Positions 1-8,970 of a stretch of DNA of 64,000 nucleotides are shown piece after piece. The position numbers and the translations under genes were made by a program. How positions within the stretch are numbered: the stretch's first letter is position 1; each line of letters opens with the position of its first letter. Location: positions 29,009 to 93,008 of the forward strand of contig DASVDF010000079.1 in NCBI GenBank assembly GCA_036381215.1. Reading direction: 5' to 3'. This DNA comes from IDS-8 sp036381215 (lineage in GTDB: Bacteria; Pseudomonadota; Gammaproteobacteria; Steroidobacterales; Woeseiaceae). Below the pieces are notes generated by a model. The model worked only from the letters and a program-made list of their open reading frames with translations. It was not told the origin of the DNA and searched no databases.

Positions 1-1
1 C

Positions 2-1219
2 GAAATCGAGGACGAGCTCAAGCGCCTCGCCGCGTGGCTGCAGCCGTTCTTCCTCGAGGCGCCGCCCGAGCTCGGCCGTCGCGGGCTGTCGCGGTTGCTG
101 GAGCTCGTGCGCGTCGGGCGGCGTTTCCGGGGCATGCGGGGGAGCGACGCGGGCGCGCTGCTCAGGTTCCTGACCGGCTCGCTCGGCGAGCTCCTCGACC
201 GCGAGTTCGCCTCGGAGGCCGTCAAGCGGCTGGTCCTGTCGAACAGCTTGTACGGGAAGCACGGCGGGCCGTACCAGCCGGGTACTGCGATGGGACTCCT
301 GTTTCACCTGCTGAGCGGGGGGGAAGAGCAGACCCGGCAGGGGTTCGCGGGCCACGTCATCGGCGGCATGGGGGCGATCACCCAGGCCATGGCGGCGGCG
401 TGCCGCGACGCAGGCGTCGAGATCCTGACGGATGCCGCGGTCGCGCGCATCGACGTCGCATCGGGACGCGCGCACGGCGTTACCCTGGCCGACGGGCGTG
501 CGTTCGCGGCGGACCTCGTCGTGTCGAACGCGGATCCGCGGCGTACGTTCCTCGAGCTCGTGCCTGAAGGGCTCGACGACGATTTCCGGCGCGCGGTTGC
601 GCGCATCCGCATGGCGGGGCCGTGCGCGAAGGTGAATTACGTGCTCGCGGAGGAGCCCGTCGTACGCGGCATGCCGGCGACGCACGATCCGGTGCAACGC
701 AGTCTCTTCACCCTCGCTCCGTCACTCCAGGAAGCCGAGGACAGCTACAACGCCGCGCGTCGCGGGGCGCTGCCCGACGTGCTCTGGGTCGACTGCGTGG
801 TGGCGTCGAACGTCGATCCCGGCCTCGCCACGGACGACCGGCACGTCATGACCTGCTTCGTCCAGTACGTCCCCTACCGCCTGGCACAGGGCGACTGGAA
901 CGCCCGCCGCGAAGAGCTCGGCGACCGCGTCACGCAAACCATCTCCCGTTACGCCCCGAACGTCCCCCGCGCCGTCATCGCCCGCAAGGTCCTGACGCCC
1001 CTCGACCTCGAGCAGACCTTCGGCATCACGGAAGGCAACATCTTCCACGGCGACCTCTCCCTCGACCAGCTCTTCCTCATGCGCCCGCTCCCCGGTTGGG
1101 CCCGTTACAGGACACCCATCGAACGCCTCTACCTCTGCGGCGCCGGGACGCACCCCGGCGGCGGCGTGACCGGCGCACCCGGCTACAACGCGGCCCGCCA
1201 GATCCTTGCGGAGCGCTGA
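2..1219 (+). CDS. Phytoene-dehydrogenase-like FAD oxidoreductase, 3' part (partial)
   Basis: About 405 C-terminal residues of a COG1233-type NAD(P)/FAD-dependent oxidoreductase are visible. The frame is open to the left edge, so the N-terminal FAD-binding Rossmann fold lies outside the window. Visible landmarks are the GGMGAIT segment, SNADPRRTFLELVP, and the C-terminal signature CGAGTHPGGGVTGAPGYN, which recurs in two paralogues on the other strand (7426-8970 and 8963-10579). Members of this family oxidise diverse substrates, and nothing nearby suggests carotenoid synthesis. Near the 3' end (1104-1123) the codons for RYRTPIE contain a near match to the repeat core that is amplified just downstream of the stop codon. 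Family is clear; substrate is unknown. Confidence 0.85.
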   Translation, partial: EIEDELKRLAAWLQPFFLEAPPELGRRGLSRLLELVRVGRRFRGMRGSDAGALLRFLTGSLGELLDREFASEAVKRLVLSNSLYGKHGGPYQPGTAMGLLFHLLSGGEEQTRQGFAGHVIGGMGAITQAMAAACRDAGVEILTDAAVARIDVASGRAHGVTLADGRAFAADLVVSNADPRRTFLELVPEGLDDDFRRAVARIRMAGPCAKVNYVLAEEPVVRGMPATHDPVQRSLFTLAPSLQEAEDSYNAARRGALPDVLWVDCVVASNVDPGLATDDRHVMTCFVQYVPYRLAQGDWNARREELGDRVTQTISRYAPNVPRAVIARKVLTPLDLEQTFGITEGNIFHGDLSLDQLFLMRPLPGWARYRTPIERLYLCGAGTHPGGGVTGAPGYNAARQILAER

Positions 1220-1233
1220 TCCGGGCCCGGTCG

Positions 1234-1528
1234 GGTCGTTACGGGACACCCACCGAATGCCGCAGACTCATTTCGGGGCACCCACCGAAAACGGGTCGTT
1301 ACGGGAGGTCGTTACGGGACACCCATCGAAGGTCGTTACGGGACACCCACCGAATGCCGCAGACTCATTTCGGGGCACCCACCGAATGCTGCGGGCTCAT
1401 TTCGGGACATCCAGAGAATTCCGCGGACTCGGCAGCCGGGGTCGCCTGGGGCGGCTAAACCGGGAGGCGGCAAAACCGGGGCTACACCGGGAGGCGGCTA
1501 AACCGGGGCTAAACCGGGACGCCCACCG
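1234..1528 (+). repeat. GGGACACCCA repeat cluster A
   Basis: This gene-free stretch follows the oxidoreductase stop codon. It holds a 56-bp sequence present twice without mismatch (1234-1289 and 1331-1386), each copy containing one GGGACACCCACCGAA and one GGGGCACCCACCGAA. A further copy lies at 1316-1330, and degenerate copies occur near 1403 and 1516. A second short motif, an aaaccgggaggcgg-like unit, repeats irregularly between 1455 and 1520. A single copy in the opposite orientation (TGGGTGTCCC) lies at 1590-1599, just before the iclR operator region. No coding potential was seen. Confidence 0.85.
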
Positions 1529-1607
1529 CTCCCGATCCGGCGGCTCGCGCCGAGGGCTTATGCCCGGCCGGCATGAAGCGCCGAATTGATGGGTGTCCCC
1601 GTATAGG

Positions 1608-1638
1608 CCATAATGTGGAATTGATAATCACAATATGG
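1608..1638. promoter_or_regulatory. Palindromic operator candidate upstream of iclR
   Basis: Arms CCATAATGTG (1608-1617) and CACAATATGG (1629-1638) pair at 9 of 10 positions across an 11-base AT-rich centre. The site ends about 10 bases before the iclR start and stands out in GC-rich surroundings. IclR-family regulators usually bind palindromes overlapping their own promoter, so autoregulation is the natural reading, but this is inference from position and symmetry. Confidence 0.5.
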
Positions 1639-1648
1639 CGCAGGGTTG

Positions 1649-2404
1649 ATGCTGGACACGAGACCACCGCAGGGGGCGCAGGCGGCGCTGAGGGCGATAC
1701 GGTTGCTGAAGCTGTTTACGGCGGAGCGGCCGGAGATGTCGCTCGCGGAGCTGTCACGCGGCTCGGGGCTGAACAAGACGACGACGCACCGGCTGCTGCG
1801 GGCGTTGCAGAGCGAGAACCTGATCGAGCGCAACCCGGCGACCAGCGCTTACAGCCTGGGGCCGGGGCTGATGGCGCTCGGCGTGCAGGCGCTGTCGAGC
1901 AGTGACCTCCGGCGACGGGTGCGCCCGATTCTCAAGGCGCTGGCGCGCTCGAGCGGCGAGACGGCAACCCTCGAGGTGCCGGTCGGCGACTGCATGCTGA
2001 TCCTGGACGAGGTCGCGGGCAGCTACGTGCTGGGCTCGGCGGGCAACGTCGGCACCCGCTGGCCATTGCACGCGACCTCTACCGGCAAGGCCCTGCTCGC
2101 GTTCGACGAGAGCGGGCTCGAGCGCCTCGAGTCGCCACTCAAGGCGCTGACGGCGAAGACGCTGGTGGACCGGGAAGCCTTCCAGCCGCAGCTGATCGAG
2201 ATCAGAAAGCGCGGCTACGCGGTTTCCGTGGACGAGCTGGAGGAGGGCTACGCCGCCGTCGCGACGGTCATCCGCGGCGCACTGGGCGACGTGCAGGGCA
2301 CGATTTCGATCGGCGGCCCGACCCAGCGGCTGAACGCGGCCCGACGCGCCGAGCTCGGTGCCGCGCTCTGCGAGGCGGCGCAGCACCTGAGCCCGGAGCT
2401 CTGA
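1649..2404 (+). CDS. IclR-family transcriptional regulator
   Basis: A 251-residue regulator with an N-terminal winged helix-turn-helix (about residues 10-70; MSLAELSRGSGLNKTTTHRL is the recognition region) and a C-terminal IclR effector domain, recognisable from RWPLHATSTGKALLAF and GYAVSVDELEEG. The length is normal. The ATG at 1649 is chosen; a TTG one codon upstream (1646) is possible and the ribosome site is weak either way. A good palindrome lies directly upstream. The gene converges on the minus-strand aldehyde dehydrogenase, so it may control that catabolic operon, the upstream flavoprotein, or only itself; the effector cannot be read from sequence. Confidence 0.9.
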   Translation: MLDTRPPQGAQAALRAIRLLKLFTAERPEMSLAELSRGSGLNKTTTHRLLRALQSENLIERNPATSAYSLGPGLMALGVQALSSSDLRRRVRPILKALARSSGETATLEVPVGDCMLILDEVAGSYVLGSAGNVGTRWPLHATSTGKALLAFDESGLERLESPLKALTAKTLVDREAFQPQLIEIRKRGYAVSVDELEEGYAAVATVIRGALGDVQGTISIGGPTQRLNAARRAELGAALCEAAQHLSPEL

Positions 2405-2476
2405 GGCGACCGAAGCACAGCCGCGCCCTCGCGCCGCGTGCCCTGGTGCCTCGCGGGGCGCTGGAAAAACAGGCTG

Positions 2477-3997
2477 CTACGAGAGGCGGATCCAGGCCGA
2501 CTTCGTCTGTGTATAGCTCCGCAGGCTGTCCAGGCACTTGTCGCGCGCATTCCCGGACTGCTTGTAGCCGCCGAAAGGCTGCGTCATGTCGCCTTCGTCG
2601 AAGCAGTTCACCCACACGACACCCGCCTCGACCTCGCGAATCAGGCGATGCGCGCGGTTCAGGTCGCGTGTCCAGATGCCGGCGGCGAGCCCGTAGATCG
2701 TGTCGTTCGCGATCCGGATCGCCTCGTCGATGCCTTCGAAGGGGATCACCGCAGCCACCGGCCCGAAAATCTCCTCTTGCGCGATGCGCATGGAATTCTT
2801 CACGTCGGCGAAGAGAGCCGGCGTGACATAGGCGCCGTGCGCGAGCCCTGCCGGCACGTCGCCGCCGAACACGAGCTTCGCCCCTTCCTTGCGACCGGCC
2901 TCGATGTACCCCAGCACGCGCTGCTGCGCTTCGCGCGTGACGAGCGGCCCCAGGTTGGTCGCAGGGTCGAGCGGATCGCCCGGCACGTACGCGTCCTTGC
3001 CGGAAGCCGTAAAGCGCTCCACGAACTCCTCGTAGATCGGCTGCTCGACGAGCAGCCGCGACCCCGCATTGCACACCTCGCCCATGTTCGCGAACACGCC
3101 GTTGTACGCCGCCGTGACGGCGCGCTCGAGATCCTCGACGTCACCCATGATGATCTGCGGCGTCTTGCCGCCGCACTCCAGGGCGACCTTCTTCATGTTG
3201 GACTGGCCGGCGTACTGGAGCATGAGCTTGCCGACCTCGGTCGAGCCGGTAAACGTGATCTTGTCGACGTCGGGGTGCAACGCGAGCGCCTTGCCTGCCA
3301 CCTCGCCGATGCCGTTGATGACGTTGAACACCCCGGGCGGGCCACCTGCCTCGACGAACAGCTCCGCGAGGCGAAGGCACGACAGCGGCGCCTGTTCCGC
3401 CGGCTTCAGGACGACGCAGTTGCCCGCGGCGACGGCCGGTGCGACCTTCCAGGTCGCCATCAACAGCGGGTAGTTCCACGGCGAGATCGCGCCGACGACG
3501 CCGAGCGGCTCGCGCAGCACGAAATGCATCACGTCCGCTTCGGTGTTCGTCACGCTGCCCTCGATCTTGTCGATGCATTCCGCCATGAAGCGGAACGTCT
3601 CGATGACGGAAGGCAGGTCGATCTGCAGCATGTCGTTGATGGGCTTGCCCATGTTCAGCGTATCGAGTACCGCCAGCTGTTCTGCGTGCTCGTCTATCAG
3701 GTCGCAGAACCGGTACAGGATCTCCATGCGCTCGCGCGGCTTCATGCGCGACCACACCCCGGAACGGAACGCGCGGCGGGCCGCCGCCACTGCCGCGTCC
3801 ACGTCCTTCTCGTTGGCGGCGGCAACCGAGGCAATGACCTCGGACGTCGCGGGATTCACGCTTTCCAAGCGCCCGCCGTCGACCGCATCCACGAACCGGC
3901 CGTCGATGAAGAACCGCGTTTCGGCGCGTTCGAGCTCGCGCGCCGCCACGCGCTGCCAGGTGGAATGAACGTGTTCGGATACTGCTTCGATGCTCAT
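2477..3997 (-). CDS. puuC: Aldehyde dehydrogenase, PuuC-like
   Basis: A 506-residue NAD(P)-dependent aldehyde dehydrogenase. The catalytic Glu lies in VALECGGKTPQ (about residue 273) and the nucleophilic Cys in GEVCNAGSR (about 308); IFGPVAAVIPF and the C-terminal PFGGYKQSGNARD segment fit the gamma-glutamyl-gamma-aminobutyraldehyde dehydrogenase (PuuC) group. PuuC converts gamma-Glu-gamma-aminobutyraldehyde to gamma-Glu-GABA, a step otherwise missing from the puu genes at 19-26 kb. A GGAGG ribosome site lies about 9 bases before the ATG. The start overlaps the stop of the upstream acyl-CoA synthetase (ATGA), so the genes are probably translationally coupled. Because it sits in the other catabolic operon, its real aldehyde may differ. 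Confidence 0.85.
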   Translation of the reverse strand: MSIEAVSEHVHSTWQRVAARELERAETRFFIDGRFVDAVDGGRLESVNPATSEVIASVAAANEKDVDAAVAAARRAFRSGVWSRMKPRERMEILYRFCDLIDEHAEQLAVLDTLNMGKPINDMLQIDLPSVIETFRFMAECIDKIEGSVTNTEADVMHFVLREPLGVVGAISPWNYPLLMATWKVAPAVAAGNCVVLKPAEQAPLSCLRLAELFVEAGGPPGVFNVINGIGEVAGKALALHPDVDKITFTGSTEVGKLMLQYAGQSNMKKVALECGGKTPQIIMGDVEDLERAVTAAYNGVFANMGEVCNAGSRLLVEQPIYEEFVERFTASGKDAYVPGDPLDPATNLGPLVTREAQQRVLGYIEAGRKEGAKLVFGGDVPAGLAHGAYVTPALFADVKNSMRIAQEEIFGPVAAVIPFEGIDEAIRIANDTIYGLAAGIWTRDLNRAHRLIREVEAGVVWVNCFDEGDMTQPFGGYKQSGNARDKCLDSLRSYTQTKSAWIRLS

Positions 3998-6132
3998 GCT
4001 ATTGACCTCCCGGAATGCTGTCCCGCCGGTGCCGGATCCGCGCGCCTGCCGACGATCAGGGCATCCACCGCCACGCAGCCGCTCGCGCTGACGATGACGG
4101 GGTTCATGTCGATCTCCTCGACGTCGTCGCGCAATGCGTGCACGACGGCGGAGAACAGCGCTGCCTGCCCGGCAAACGCGGCGACGTCGCAGGCTGGCTG
4201 CCCGCGCGCGCCGTCGAGCAGCGGACGGAGCTTCAGCCGGTCCATTCTGCGCCACGCCTCTGCCTTGTCAAACGGCGGCAGCAGGAAGGCGACATCCTCC
4301 AGCACTTCGGCGTGCACGCCGCCGAAACCGAGCAGAACCACCGGCCCGAACTGCGGGTCGCGACGCGCCCCGAGCAGCATCTCGACGCCTTTACCCCCCA
4401 TGCGCGCGACGACCGCGCGCGGCCCCAGGCGCGCGGAGAGGTCGCGCCAGGCCGCTCTCAGCTCGCCCTCGTCGGCCAGGTTCAGGCGCACGCCGCCGCG
4501 CTCCGTCTTGTGCAGCAGTCCCGGCGCCGCGGACTTGAGGGCCACCGGGTAGCCGAGCGCCGCGCCTGCCGCAACCGCTTGCACGTCCGATTCGACCAGG
4601 CGGCACTGATTGACCGACAGTCCCGCCGCCGCGAACAGCGCAAGCGATTCGTATTCGAGCAGGGTCTCACCGTTGCGCAGGTGCTCCCGCCAGCTCGCGA
4701 GTCGCGCTGTTTCGACGTGCGGCGGCTCGGGCGGCGGCGCGGCCCGGCGGTCGCGGTGCTCGAAAAGCGCGCGCACGCCGCGGAGAAAGGAGGGCACGCC
4801 GTCCAGGACCGGGAACCCCTCGTGCGTGACCTGGACGACCTGATCGTCGGAGCCCGTCCCCTGGCGCGCGGCGACCAGCGCCACCGGCTTGCCGGAAGCG
4901 GCGTGCGCCTTGCGCATGTAATCGACGTAAGCGGGATAGATGACGCCGCCCGGTGCGCGGTCGTGCACTACCGCTCCCATCGCGGCGTTCGGGTCGCACA
5001 GCATGGCGGCGAGACTGTCGCTCATGACCTCGCCCGCGTTCTCGCCGCCGCGACTCCAGGCGTCCAGCGGGTTCACCGCGGGCAGCCCGGGGTCGAGCAG
5101 GCCCTCGAGCGCCCGCACCGTCTCCGGCGTGAGCTCCGCGAGCTCCACGCCCGCCGCTTCCGCAAGATCGACCATGAGCTGCCGCTCGCCGCCGGAGTCG
5201 TGCAGGCAGACGAGCCCGCCCGGCCCGGGCGGCGGCAGCTCCGCAAACAGGATCAGCGCCGTTGCGAGCTCGTCCATGTCGCGCACGCGGTGCACGCCGT
5301 AGCGCTCGAACAGGGCGTCGTAGGTCGCGTCGACGCCGGCCATCGCGCCGGAGTGCGATACGGTCAGGCGGGCCGCGCGTTCCGTGCGGCCAACCTTCAT
5401 CGCGACGATCGGAATGCCCTTCACTGCCGCTTTCCCGAGCGCGGCGCGAAAACCTTCGGGGTTGCGCGCGGTCTCGACGAACAGCCCGACGGCCCGCGTC
5501 TCCGGCAGGTCGAGCGCGAAATCGAGGTACTCGTCGATCGTGACGCCGAGCTCGTAGCCGGTCGAGACCGCGAGGTTGATGCGCAGCCGCTCGTCGCAAT
5601 CGATGATGCCGCTCATTCCCGAGCCGGAGTGGCTGATGAGCGTCACGTTGCCCGGCGGCCGGTGCGTGCGGCTGTCGAAGCCGCAGGCCCAGACCGAATC
5701 GCGCACGTTGTAGAACCCCATGCCGTTCGCACCGCACACCAGCAGGCCGGCGTCGCGGATCTTGCTCTGCACGCGCGCCTTCAGGTTCGGCGTCGTGTCC
5801 TCGTCCAGTACCAGCGGCGACATGAGCACCGCGGCGGGCACGCCGTGCGCGATGGCGTCGTCGAGCAGCGCCTCGACGCGGGTATCCGCGACGCCGAAAA
5901 TGACCAGGTCCGGCACCTCCGGCAGGTCGGCCAGCGCGCCGTAGCATTTCCGCCCTTGCAGCTCTGCGTAGCGCGGATTGATCGGGCAGACGGGTCCCGG
6001 GAACCCGCCCTTCAGCACATTCGTGAGTGCCCATTCCCCGAGGGAGCCCGTGCGGGCGGAGGCGCCGAGCACGGCGATGCTCCGCGGCCGGAGCAGGGGG
6101 TCGAGCCGGTGTTTCGGGCGGATCAACGTCAT
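3994..6132 (-). CDS. NDP-forming acyl-CoA synthetase (acetate-CoA ligase family)
   Basis: A 712-residue fused alpha-beta protein of the ADP-forming acyl-CoA synthetase superfamily. The N-terminal CoA-binding domain is marked by RPRSIAVLGASARTGSLG, the succinyl-CoA-ligase-like middle domain by LISHSGSGMSG and TVSHSGAMAG (the latter containing the probable phospho-His), and the C-terminal ATP-grasp domain by GYPVALKSAAPGLLHKTE and DMNPVIV. Such enzymes interconvert acyl-CoA plus ADP/Pi and acid plus ATP, or make acyl-CoA. The ATG at 6132 is chosen because the homologous region begins immediately after it. The stop overlaps the PuuC-like start by 4 bases. In this operon it could handle the acid released by the aldehyde dehydrogenase. 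Confidence 0.85.
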   Translation of the reverse strand: MTLIRPKHRLDPLLRPRSIAVLGASARTGSLGEWALTNVLKGGFPGPVCPINPRYAELQGRKCYGALADLPEVPDLVIFGVADTRVEALLDDAIAHGVPAAVLMSPLVLDEDTTPNLKARVQSKIRDAGLLVCGANGMGFYNVRDSVWACGFDSRTHRPPGNVTLISHSGSGMSGIIDCDERLRINLAVSTGYELGVTIDEYLDFALDLPETRAVGLFVETARNPEGFRAALGKAAVKGIPIVAMKVGRTERAARLTVSHSGAMAGVDATYDALFERYGVHRVRDMDELATALILFAELPPPGPGGLVCLHDSGGERQLMVDLAEAAGVELAELTPETVRALEGLLDPGLPAVNPLDAWSRGGENAGEVMSDSLAAMLCDPNAAMGAVVHDRAPGGVIYPAYVDYMRKAHAASGKPVALVAARQGTGSDDQVVQVTHEGFPVLDGVPSFLRGVRALFEHRDRRAAPPPEPPHVETARLASWREHLRNGETLLEYESLALFAAAGLSVNQCRLVESDVQAVAAGAALGYPVALKSAAPGLLHKTERGGVRLNLADEGELRAAWRDLSARLGPRAVVARMGGKGVEMLLGARRDPQFGPVVLLGFGGVHAEVLEDVAFLLPPFDKAEAWRRMDRLKLRPLLDGARGQPACDVAAFAGQAALFSAVVHALRDDVEEIDMNPVIVSASGCVAVDALIVGRRADPAPAGQHSGRSIA

Positions 6133-6181
6133 GTCTCGCCGATCATGGTCAAGGCGAGCGGTACGCTCCTTCAGCGCCGTC

Positions 6182-7426
6182 TCAGTACGGGGCCGGCGGT
6201 GTGGCCCGCCGGCGCGGCGGATCCCAGAACGGCTTCTCGGCAATCGCGGCTTTCGCCATGACGCGCGACCAGTGCATCTCGCGCTGGTAATAGATTTCGA
6301 CCAGGAGCTCGTTGCCGGGATCACCGTGCGGCGCCTCGACCGTGGCGATGGCGATGTTCTTCTTGCATACCGGGGACCAGCACGCCGAGGTCACGAAGCC
6401 CACCTGCCGGCGGCGGCCGCGCAGCATGCGGTAGACATAGGAATGGTGCGCCGGCTTGTTGCCCTCGATGTCGAGCTTGACGAGCTGCCAGCGCGAGCCG
6501 CGGCGCTTCTCCTCGGCGAGCGCGCGCCGGCCGTTGAAGTTCGGTTTCTTGAAATCGACGAGCCACTCGAGCCCGAGCTCGAACGGTGAGCGCGAGCGGC
6601 CGGGGCGCACCGTGCTCTCGGCCGGCAGGAAATCGACGCCGGCCGTGAGGAAGCCGGCCTCGATGCGCGCGAGGTCGAGCGCCTCCGTGCCGATCGCGCG
6701 GATGCCGTGCAGGCGCCCGGCCTCGAACAGCGCGTCCCACAGCTCGAGCGCGCGCCCGGCTTCTATCCAGAGCTCGTAACCCAGATCGCCGGTGAACCCG
6801 GTGCGCGAGACCATGAGCTCGCTGCCCGCGAAGTCGAAGTGCGTAAGACCGAACGGCTTCAGTTCCTCGATGCCCTCGAGCCCGAGATTCTTCATCACAC
6901 TGAAGGACGTCGGACCCTGCACGGCGAGCGCGGCGATGTCGCCCGTTTCCTCGACGATCGCGACGTCGAGCCCGATGGCGGCGGCCGTCAGCCATGCGAG
7001 GTGCCGTTCCTGGGAGCAGAGCCGGTATTCGCCCTCGCGCAGGTGGAAGATCGTGCCGTCGTCGATCACCTGGCCGCGGTCGTCGCACCACACCGCGTAG
7101 GCCACGCGTCCCGGCTTCACCTTCTGCATGTCCCGCGTGACCAGCCGATCGATGTAGGCGAGGGAATCCGGCCCCTTGATGCGGTACTTGGTCATCGGCG
7201 TGAGATCGAACACGCCGGTGCTGTTGCGAATGGAAAAGTATTCGAGATCGGCGTCGTACAGCGCATCCGGCGTCGTGTATCCCTTCCACTCGTGCCAGGC
7301 GTTCAGCCGATCGAGCTCGTTGAGGCGCGGCCAGAACGGCGTGCGCAGCCGCCCCTGCGGGACGGCGGCAATTTCGGCCTGCGCCTTGACGGCGGTGTTT
7401 TGAGCGTCATTCATAACGGCACCCAT
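6182..7426 (-). CDS. GcvT-like aminomethyltransferase family protein
   Basis: A 414-residue protein of the glycine-cleavage T-protein/dimethylglycine-demethylase fold, with a GcvT domain (about residues 45-300) followed by a GcvT C-terminal barrel. The segment GRVAYAVWCDDRGQVIDDGT keeps the acidic pair typical of the folate pocket, and GFTGDLGYELWIEAG is a family signature. These proteins pass one-carbon units from N-, O- or S-methyl groups to tetrahydrofolate. The start codon overlaps the stop of the upstream flavoprotein (TGATG); an ATG 12 bases later (7414) is an alternative. Together with two flavin oxidoreductases it suggests oxidative demethylation, but the substrate is not known. A MetF-like reductase is encoded at 29.8 kb. 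Confidence 0.85.
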   Translation of the reverse strand: MGAVMNDAQNTAVKAQAEIAAVPQGRLRTPFWPRLNELDRLNAWHEWKGYTTPDALYDADLEYFSIRNSTGVFDLTPMTKYRIKGPDSLAYIDRLVTRDMQKVKPGRVAYAVWCDDRGQVIDDGTIFHLREGEYRLCSQERHLAWLTAAAIGLDVAIVEETGDIAALAVQGPTSFSVMKNLGLEGIEELKPFGLTHFDFAGSELMVSRTGFTGDLGYELWIEAGRALELWDALFEAGRLHGIRAIGTEALDLARIEAGFLTAGVDFLPAESTVRPGRSRSPFELGLEWLVDFKKPNFNGRRALAEEKRRGSRWQLVKLDIEGNKPAHHSYVYRMLRGRRRQVGFVTSACWSPVCKKNIAIATVEAPHGDPGNELLVEIYYQREMHWSRVMAKAAIAEKPFWDPPRRRATPPAPY

Positions 7427-8970
7427 CAGGCGGGTTTCTGCTGCTTCAGGATTATGCGCGCGGCATTGCGCCCGCACGCGCCGCTGATGCCGCCGCCGGG
7501 GTGCGTGCCGGCGCCGCAGAGCCAGAGGCCGTCGAGCGGCATACGGTATTGTGCGGCGCCGGGCACCGGGCGCACGAACAGGAACTGGTCCAGCGTGAGC
7601 TCGGCATGATGCCAGTGGCCGCCGCTGATGCCGAACTCGGCTTCGATGTCGGCCGGCGAGAGCAACTCCGCCGCGACGATGCGTCCCGGCAGGTCCGGCG
7701 CGTACGCGGCGATCGTCTCGATCGCGCGCTTCTTGAGCGCTTCGCGCGCGGCGTCCGACCAGCCTGCCTTGAGCTGATAGGGCGCGTACTGCACGATCGC
7801 GGACAGCACGTGCTTGCCGGTCGGCGCGAGCGACGCGTCGCGGAAGCTCGGCACGGTGATCTCGAGCACGGGTTCCGGCGACATCTCCCCGTACTTCGCC
7901 GGGTTGAAGGCACGCTCGACGTAATCGGCGTCCGGAGCGATCAGCAAGCGGTCACCCAGCTCCTTGCGCTCGAGGCCGTCGAATGCCGGCAGCCCGTCGA
8001 GCGCGAGGTGCAGCTTCGCCGCGTTGCCGCGCGAGCGCAGGTTCGCGATGCGCCGCGTGAACCCGGTCTCGAGGTGCCGGCTGCCCACGAGCCCGAGCAG
8101 CGTGCGCTTCGGGTCGGCGTTAGACACGATCGTCCAGCTCGAGAACGTCTCGCCGTTTTCCGTCTCCACGCCCGCCGCGCGGCCGTTATCTACCACGATC
8201 CGGCGCACCGGCATCCCGGTACGGATCGTCACGCCGTGACCGCGGGCGCACTGTGCGAGCGCCTCGGCCACCGCGCCCATCCCGCCCGCGGGCAGGCTCG
8301 CGCGGCCGTGGTCGCCGCAGAGGCGGTAAAGATAAGTCAGGATAGTGTTCGGCGAGCGCGGGCCGAGATGCGTGCCGAGCACGGCATCCAGGGACACCGC
8401 GCCCTTGAGCAGCGGGCTCTGGAACCGTTCCTCCACCTCGTCGTAGATGTTCATGCCGATGAGGCGCAGGAATTCGCGCATCTCCTCGCGTCCGAGCCGG
8501 CGCAAATCCAGGCCGAGCTCGGCGAGCGTGAGCACGTCGCGTCTGGTGCCGTTCGCGAGCCGCGGCGGAATGCGGTTGAGGTACTTGGCGAGCAGGTCCG
8601 CGAAGCGCGTCATGCGGCGGTGGAAGTCCCGCCACTGCGCCTGGTCCGCGTCGTCCACCCCCTCCACGCGCGCACCGTTCAGGCGCACGTGCCGCCCGTC
8701 GCGCGACAGCGCGATGGTCGAGAGACCTTCCGCTGCGCGCGGCAGGCTGATGCCCAGCTCGCCCACGACCTCTGGCTGCACCTGGTAGAGCAGGTGTGCG
8801 CAGGCGGAAACGGTGAAGCCCTCGGCAAACCGGCGCGTCCGCGCGGCGCCGCCGACCTCGTCGGCCGCTTCGAGCACCAGCACTTTCCTGCCGGCGCGCC
8901 CGAGCAGGGCGGCGCACACGAGCCCGTTGTGCCCGGCACCGACCACGATGGCGTCGTATCGCTCAGTCAT
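7426..8970 (-). CDS. Phytoene-dehydrogenase-like FAD oxidoreductase
   Basis: A 514-residue flavoprotein. The N-terminal dinucleotide-binding motif IVVGAGHNGLVCAALLGRAG is followed by VLVLEAADEVGGAARTR, and the C-terminal signature CGAGTHPGGGISGACGRN closes the FAD site. It is a paralogue of the flanking gene (8963-10579) and of the truncated gene at the left edge. The start lies 8 bases inside the upstream gene and the stop overlaps the GcvT-like start, so this is a true operon. COG1233 proteins are often named phytoene desaturases, but no other carotenoid gene is present; an amine- or alcohol-oxidising role is equally possible. Confidence 0.88.
   Translation of the reverse strand: MTERYDAIVVGAGHNGLVCAALLGRAGRKVLVLEAADEVGGAARTRRFAEGFTVSACAHLLYQVQPEVVGELGISLPRAAEGLSTIALSRDGRHVRLNGARVEGVDDADQAQWRDFHRRMTRFADLLAKYLNRIPPRLANGTRRDVLTLAELGLDLRRLGREEMREFLRLIGMNIYDEVEERFQSPLLKGAVSLDAVLGTHLGPRSPNTILTYLYRLCGDHGRASLPAGGMGAVAEALAQCARGHGVTIRTGMPVRRIVVDNGRAAGVETENGETFSSWTIVSNADPKRTLLGLVGSRHLETGFTRRIANLRSRGNAAKLHLALDGLPAFDGLERKELGDRLLIAPDADYVERAFNPAKYGEMSPEPVLEITVPSFRDASLAPTGKHVLSAIVQYAPYQLKAGWSDAAREALKKRAIETIAAYAPDLPGRIVAAELLSPADIEAEFGISGGHWHHAELTLDQFLFVRPVPGAAQYRMPLDGLWLCGAGTHPGGGISGACGRNAARIILKQQKPA

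Noticed and set aside
1234..1530. Repeat clusters considered as CRISPR arrays
   Set aside because: Spacing is irregular, spacers are themselves repeated, cores are about 10-15 bp and no cas gene is present.
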